Shown piece after piece: positions 41,374 to 42,887 of a DNA stretch of 42,887 bases. Source of the stretch: an uncultured Clostridia bacterium (lineage in GTDB: Bacteria > Bacillota > Clostridia > Oscillospirales > Acutalibacteraceae); assembly GCA_947632045.1 (NCBI GenBank), contig CANRNQ010000020.1, positions 1 to 42,887 of the forward strand, given 5' to 3'. The notes under the pieces are model-generated. The model was not told the origin of the DNA, searched no databases, and worked only from the letters and a program-made list of their open reading frames with translations. Position 1 is the stretch's first letter. Each line of letters starts with the position of its first letter. The translations under genes and the position numbers were made by a program.

Positions 41374-42231
41374 ATGGACAAAAAACAATATGCCGTCATT
41401 GGCCACCCGATAGGACACACGATGTCGCCGTTTATCAACAAAAGGCTTTTTGAGCTTGAGGGAATAGACGCAGACTACTCGGTTTTTGATATAACCCCCG
41501 AGGAGCTGACTATAAAATACCGCGAGCAGCTCATGGCTCTTGACGGCTACAACATTACAATTCCCCACAAGCAGACTATTATCCCGCTTATAGACTCTCT
41601 TGATAAAAAGGCCGAAACGTACGGCAGCGTAAACACCGTAAAAAATTCCGGCGGCGTATCAAAGGGCTATACCACCGACCCGAACGGCTTTTTAAAGGCG
41701 CTCGAGGCCTATGAAATTCCTTTGAAGCACAGCGTTGTAATCGTCGGAACGGGCGGGGTCGCCCGCGTTATGGCCTTTGAGGCCGCAATAGCCGGCTGCG
41801 CGATAACAATAGCCGTGCGCGAAAGCGATTTACACGACGTTGCCGCTCTTGCCGCGGAGCTCAAGCTTAAGGTTCACGGAATAAGCGTTGACACCTGCAA
41901 GATAAGCCGCCTTGACCATTTTGAAAAAAGCACGATAGATCTGCTTATAAACGCGACTCCAGTCGGAATGTACCCGAACAGCGACGCCTGTCCGATAGAC
42001 GATCATGTTATATCAAGATGCGCCCATGTCTTCGACGCGGTATATAATCCGCTCGAAACCACTCTTGTAAAAAAGGCCAAAGCCAACGGCGCTAAGGCCA
42101 TCGGCGGAATGTCCATGCTCGTATGGCAGGCTGCGGTTTCGCATGAGATTTGGAACGGCGCCGTATTCGACAAGAGCGATATCGAAGGCATCTGCGCCGA
42201 CAGCGCGGAAGAGCTTAAGAAAATTTTTTAA
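41374..42231 (+). CDS. aroE: Shikimate dehydrogenase
   Basis: NADPH-dependent reduction of 3-dehydroshikimate to shikimate, the fourth step of the chorismate pathway. The 285 residues have the substrate domain (YAVIGHPIGHTMSPFINKRL, and NITIPHKQTIIPL with the catalytic Lys) and the Rossmann domain (VGTGGVARVMAFEAA). INATPVGMYPNSDACP and GGMSMLVWQAAVSHEIW close it. The ribosome binding site is weak (AGCAGG). aroK starts 12 bases after the stop, forming an operon. Confidence 0.95.
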   Translation: MDKKQYAVIGHPIGHTMSPFINKRLFELEGIDADYSVFDITPEELTIKYREQLMALDGYNITIPHKQTIIPLIDSLDKKAETYGSVNTVKNSGGVSKGYTTDPNGFLKALEAYEIPLKHSVVIVGTGGVARVMAFEAAIAGCAITIAVRESDLHDVAALAAELKLKVHGISVDTCKISRLDHFEKSTIDLLINATPVGMYPNSDACPIDDHVISRCAHVFDAVYNPLETTLVKKAKANGAKAIGGMSMLVWQAAVSHEIWNGAVFDKSDIEGICADSAEELKKIF

Positions 42232-42243
42232 GGCGGCGATAGC

Positions 42244-42777
42244 GTGAATGATATTTCACCGATAGTTCTCTGCGGCTTTATGGGCTGCGGAAAAACCACC
42301 ATAGGCAGGATAATGGCAAAAAAAACAGGCCTTGATTTTATCGACATGGACAGCTACATAGAGCAAAAGGAGGGCTGCACCGTAAAAGAAATCTTTGACA
42401 GGCACGGCGAGGGCTATTTCCGCGACCTTGAGTATTCGGCCTGCGTTGAGCTTGCCGAGAAAAAGAACTGCGTCATAAGCTCCGGCGGCGGCTCCGTTAT
42501 ATACGAGCGAAACGTGCGCGCCCTTGAAAAAAACACAAAAATCGTTTTTCTCTCGGTTCCGCTTGACGACATAAAGGAAAGGCTCAAAAACGACAAAAAG
42601 CGCCCCCTGCTCCAACGTCCGGATAAGGACGAGGCTATGGCTGAGCTGTACCACAAAAGGCTCCCGTTTTACTACGCCGCCGCCCGCTTTGTCATACGTC
42701 CCGACAAGACTCCGGCCTCAACCGCCGAGAAGATAATAGATATATTAAAGCTCCCGCGAGCGCTGCCCCAAAAATAA
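42244..42777 (+). CDS. aroK: Shikimate kinase
   Basis: Phosphorylates shikimate to shikimate-3-phosphate with ATP. The 177 residues have the P-loop GFMGCGKTTIG (about 9-19), the substrate-binding DMDSYIEQKEG region, SSGGGSVIYE, and the lid arginine in RPLLQRPD. The start is a GTG with AAGGCGGCG upstream. The complete gene ends 10 bases before the sequence changes character towards the insertion-sequence-like end. Confidence 0.94.
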   Translation: MNDISPIVLCGFMGCGKTTIGRIMAKKTGLDFIDMDSYIEQKEGCTVKEIFDRHGEGYFRDLEYSACVELAEKKNCVISSGGGSVIYERNVRALEKNTKIVFLSVPLDDIKERLKNDKKRPLLQRPDKDEAMAELYHKRLPFYYAAARFVIRPDKTPASTAEKIIDILKLPRALPQK

Positions 42778-42789
42778 ATTTAACGATCG

Positions 42790-42887
42790 GGTAGGAGGGG
42801 GTGACTAACCTGTATAGTGCAGTAACATAGTTTACATAAAGTGCAAGGACATGGTTTACAAATTTGCGATATAATAAAGGCAAAAAA
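42790..42887 (+). mobile_element. Probable insertion-sequence end at the window edge
   Basis: Two adjacent 24-base imperfect direct repeats (42817-42840 and 42841-42864, 17 of 24 bases equal) share GTGCA, ACAT and GTTTACA. A TATAAT follows at 42870-42875 and the sequence stops in AAAGGCAAAAAA. Repeated GTTTACA-type sites followed by a promoter are what I recall from the ends of DDE-transposase insertion sequences in clostridia, and the transposase would lie beyond the window. The family is not certain. Confidence 0.45.

Overview
The window looks like a 42.9 kb stretch, possibly a whole contig, from an anaerobic Gram-positive Clostridia member, most likely of the Ruminococcaceae/Oscillospirales type. 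That placement is inference. It rests on the rpsL-rpsG-fusA-tuf string, near-consensus TTGACA/TATAAT promoters, AGGAGG ribosome binding sites, a trimeric-type NADH-linked [FeFe] hydrogenase operon, and a secreted protein with a dockerin. The right edge resembles the end of an insertion sequence. The left edge is an AT-rich repeat tract followed by a palindromic element. Both are typical places for an assembly to break.

Layout. 1-530: non-coding, palindromic element A. 531-2306 (minus): a membrane protein and dusB. 2531-6992 (minus): str operon rpsL, rpsG, fusA, tuf. 7305-7381: tRNA-Pro(UGG), divergent from the str operon. 7644-8879: M20 amidohydrolase. 9102-12896 (minus): a 1264-residue surface protein. 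13299-18268 (minus): five-gene [FeFe] hydrogenase operon. 18645-21841 (plus): sodium:solute symporter and a phenylacetate-CoA-ligase-like enzyme, with element B between them. 21933-22854 (minus): SdpR/SdpI-like repressor and membrane protein behind a promoter boxed by two palindromes. 23040-23257: element C. 23343-25268 (minus): wall-anchored 5'-nucleotidase. 25462-26572 (minus): rpsF-ssb-rpsR. 26732-28723: amidohydrolase, O6-alkylguanine-DNA alkyltransferase and PH-domain protein. 29090-30973: AT-rich dockerin protein. 31186-32412: apgM. 32810-33623: frameshifted LytTR regulator. 33752-35548: split transketolase. 35839-36810: birA. 36962-40594: pyrF, pyrC and a membrane protein. 40776-41003: acpP. 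41374-42777: aroE-aroK.

Most genes are core metabolism and translation. The hydrogenase operon would reoxidise NADH and ferredoxin with release of H2. The 1264-residue protein, the 5'-nucleotidase and the dockerin protein form the exported fraction. The least ordinary parts are three dispersed, nested palindromic elements of 218-261 bp whose stems differ in sequence but keep pairing; a sensor/LytTR regulator broken at a T7 run; a beta-propeller apparently interrupted by about 570 helical residues; and a dockerin protein with repeated beta modules but no recognisable catalytic domain.
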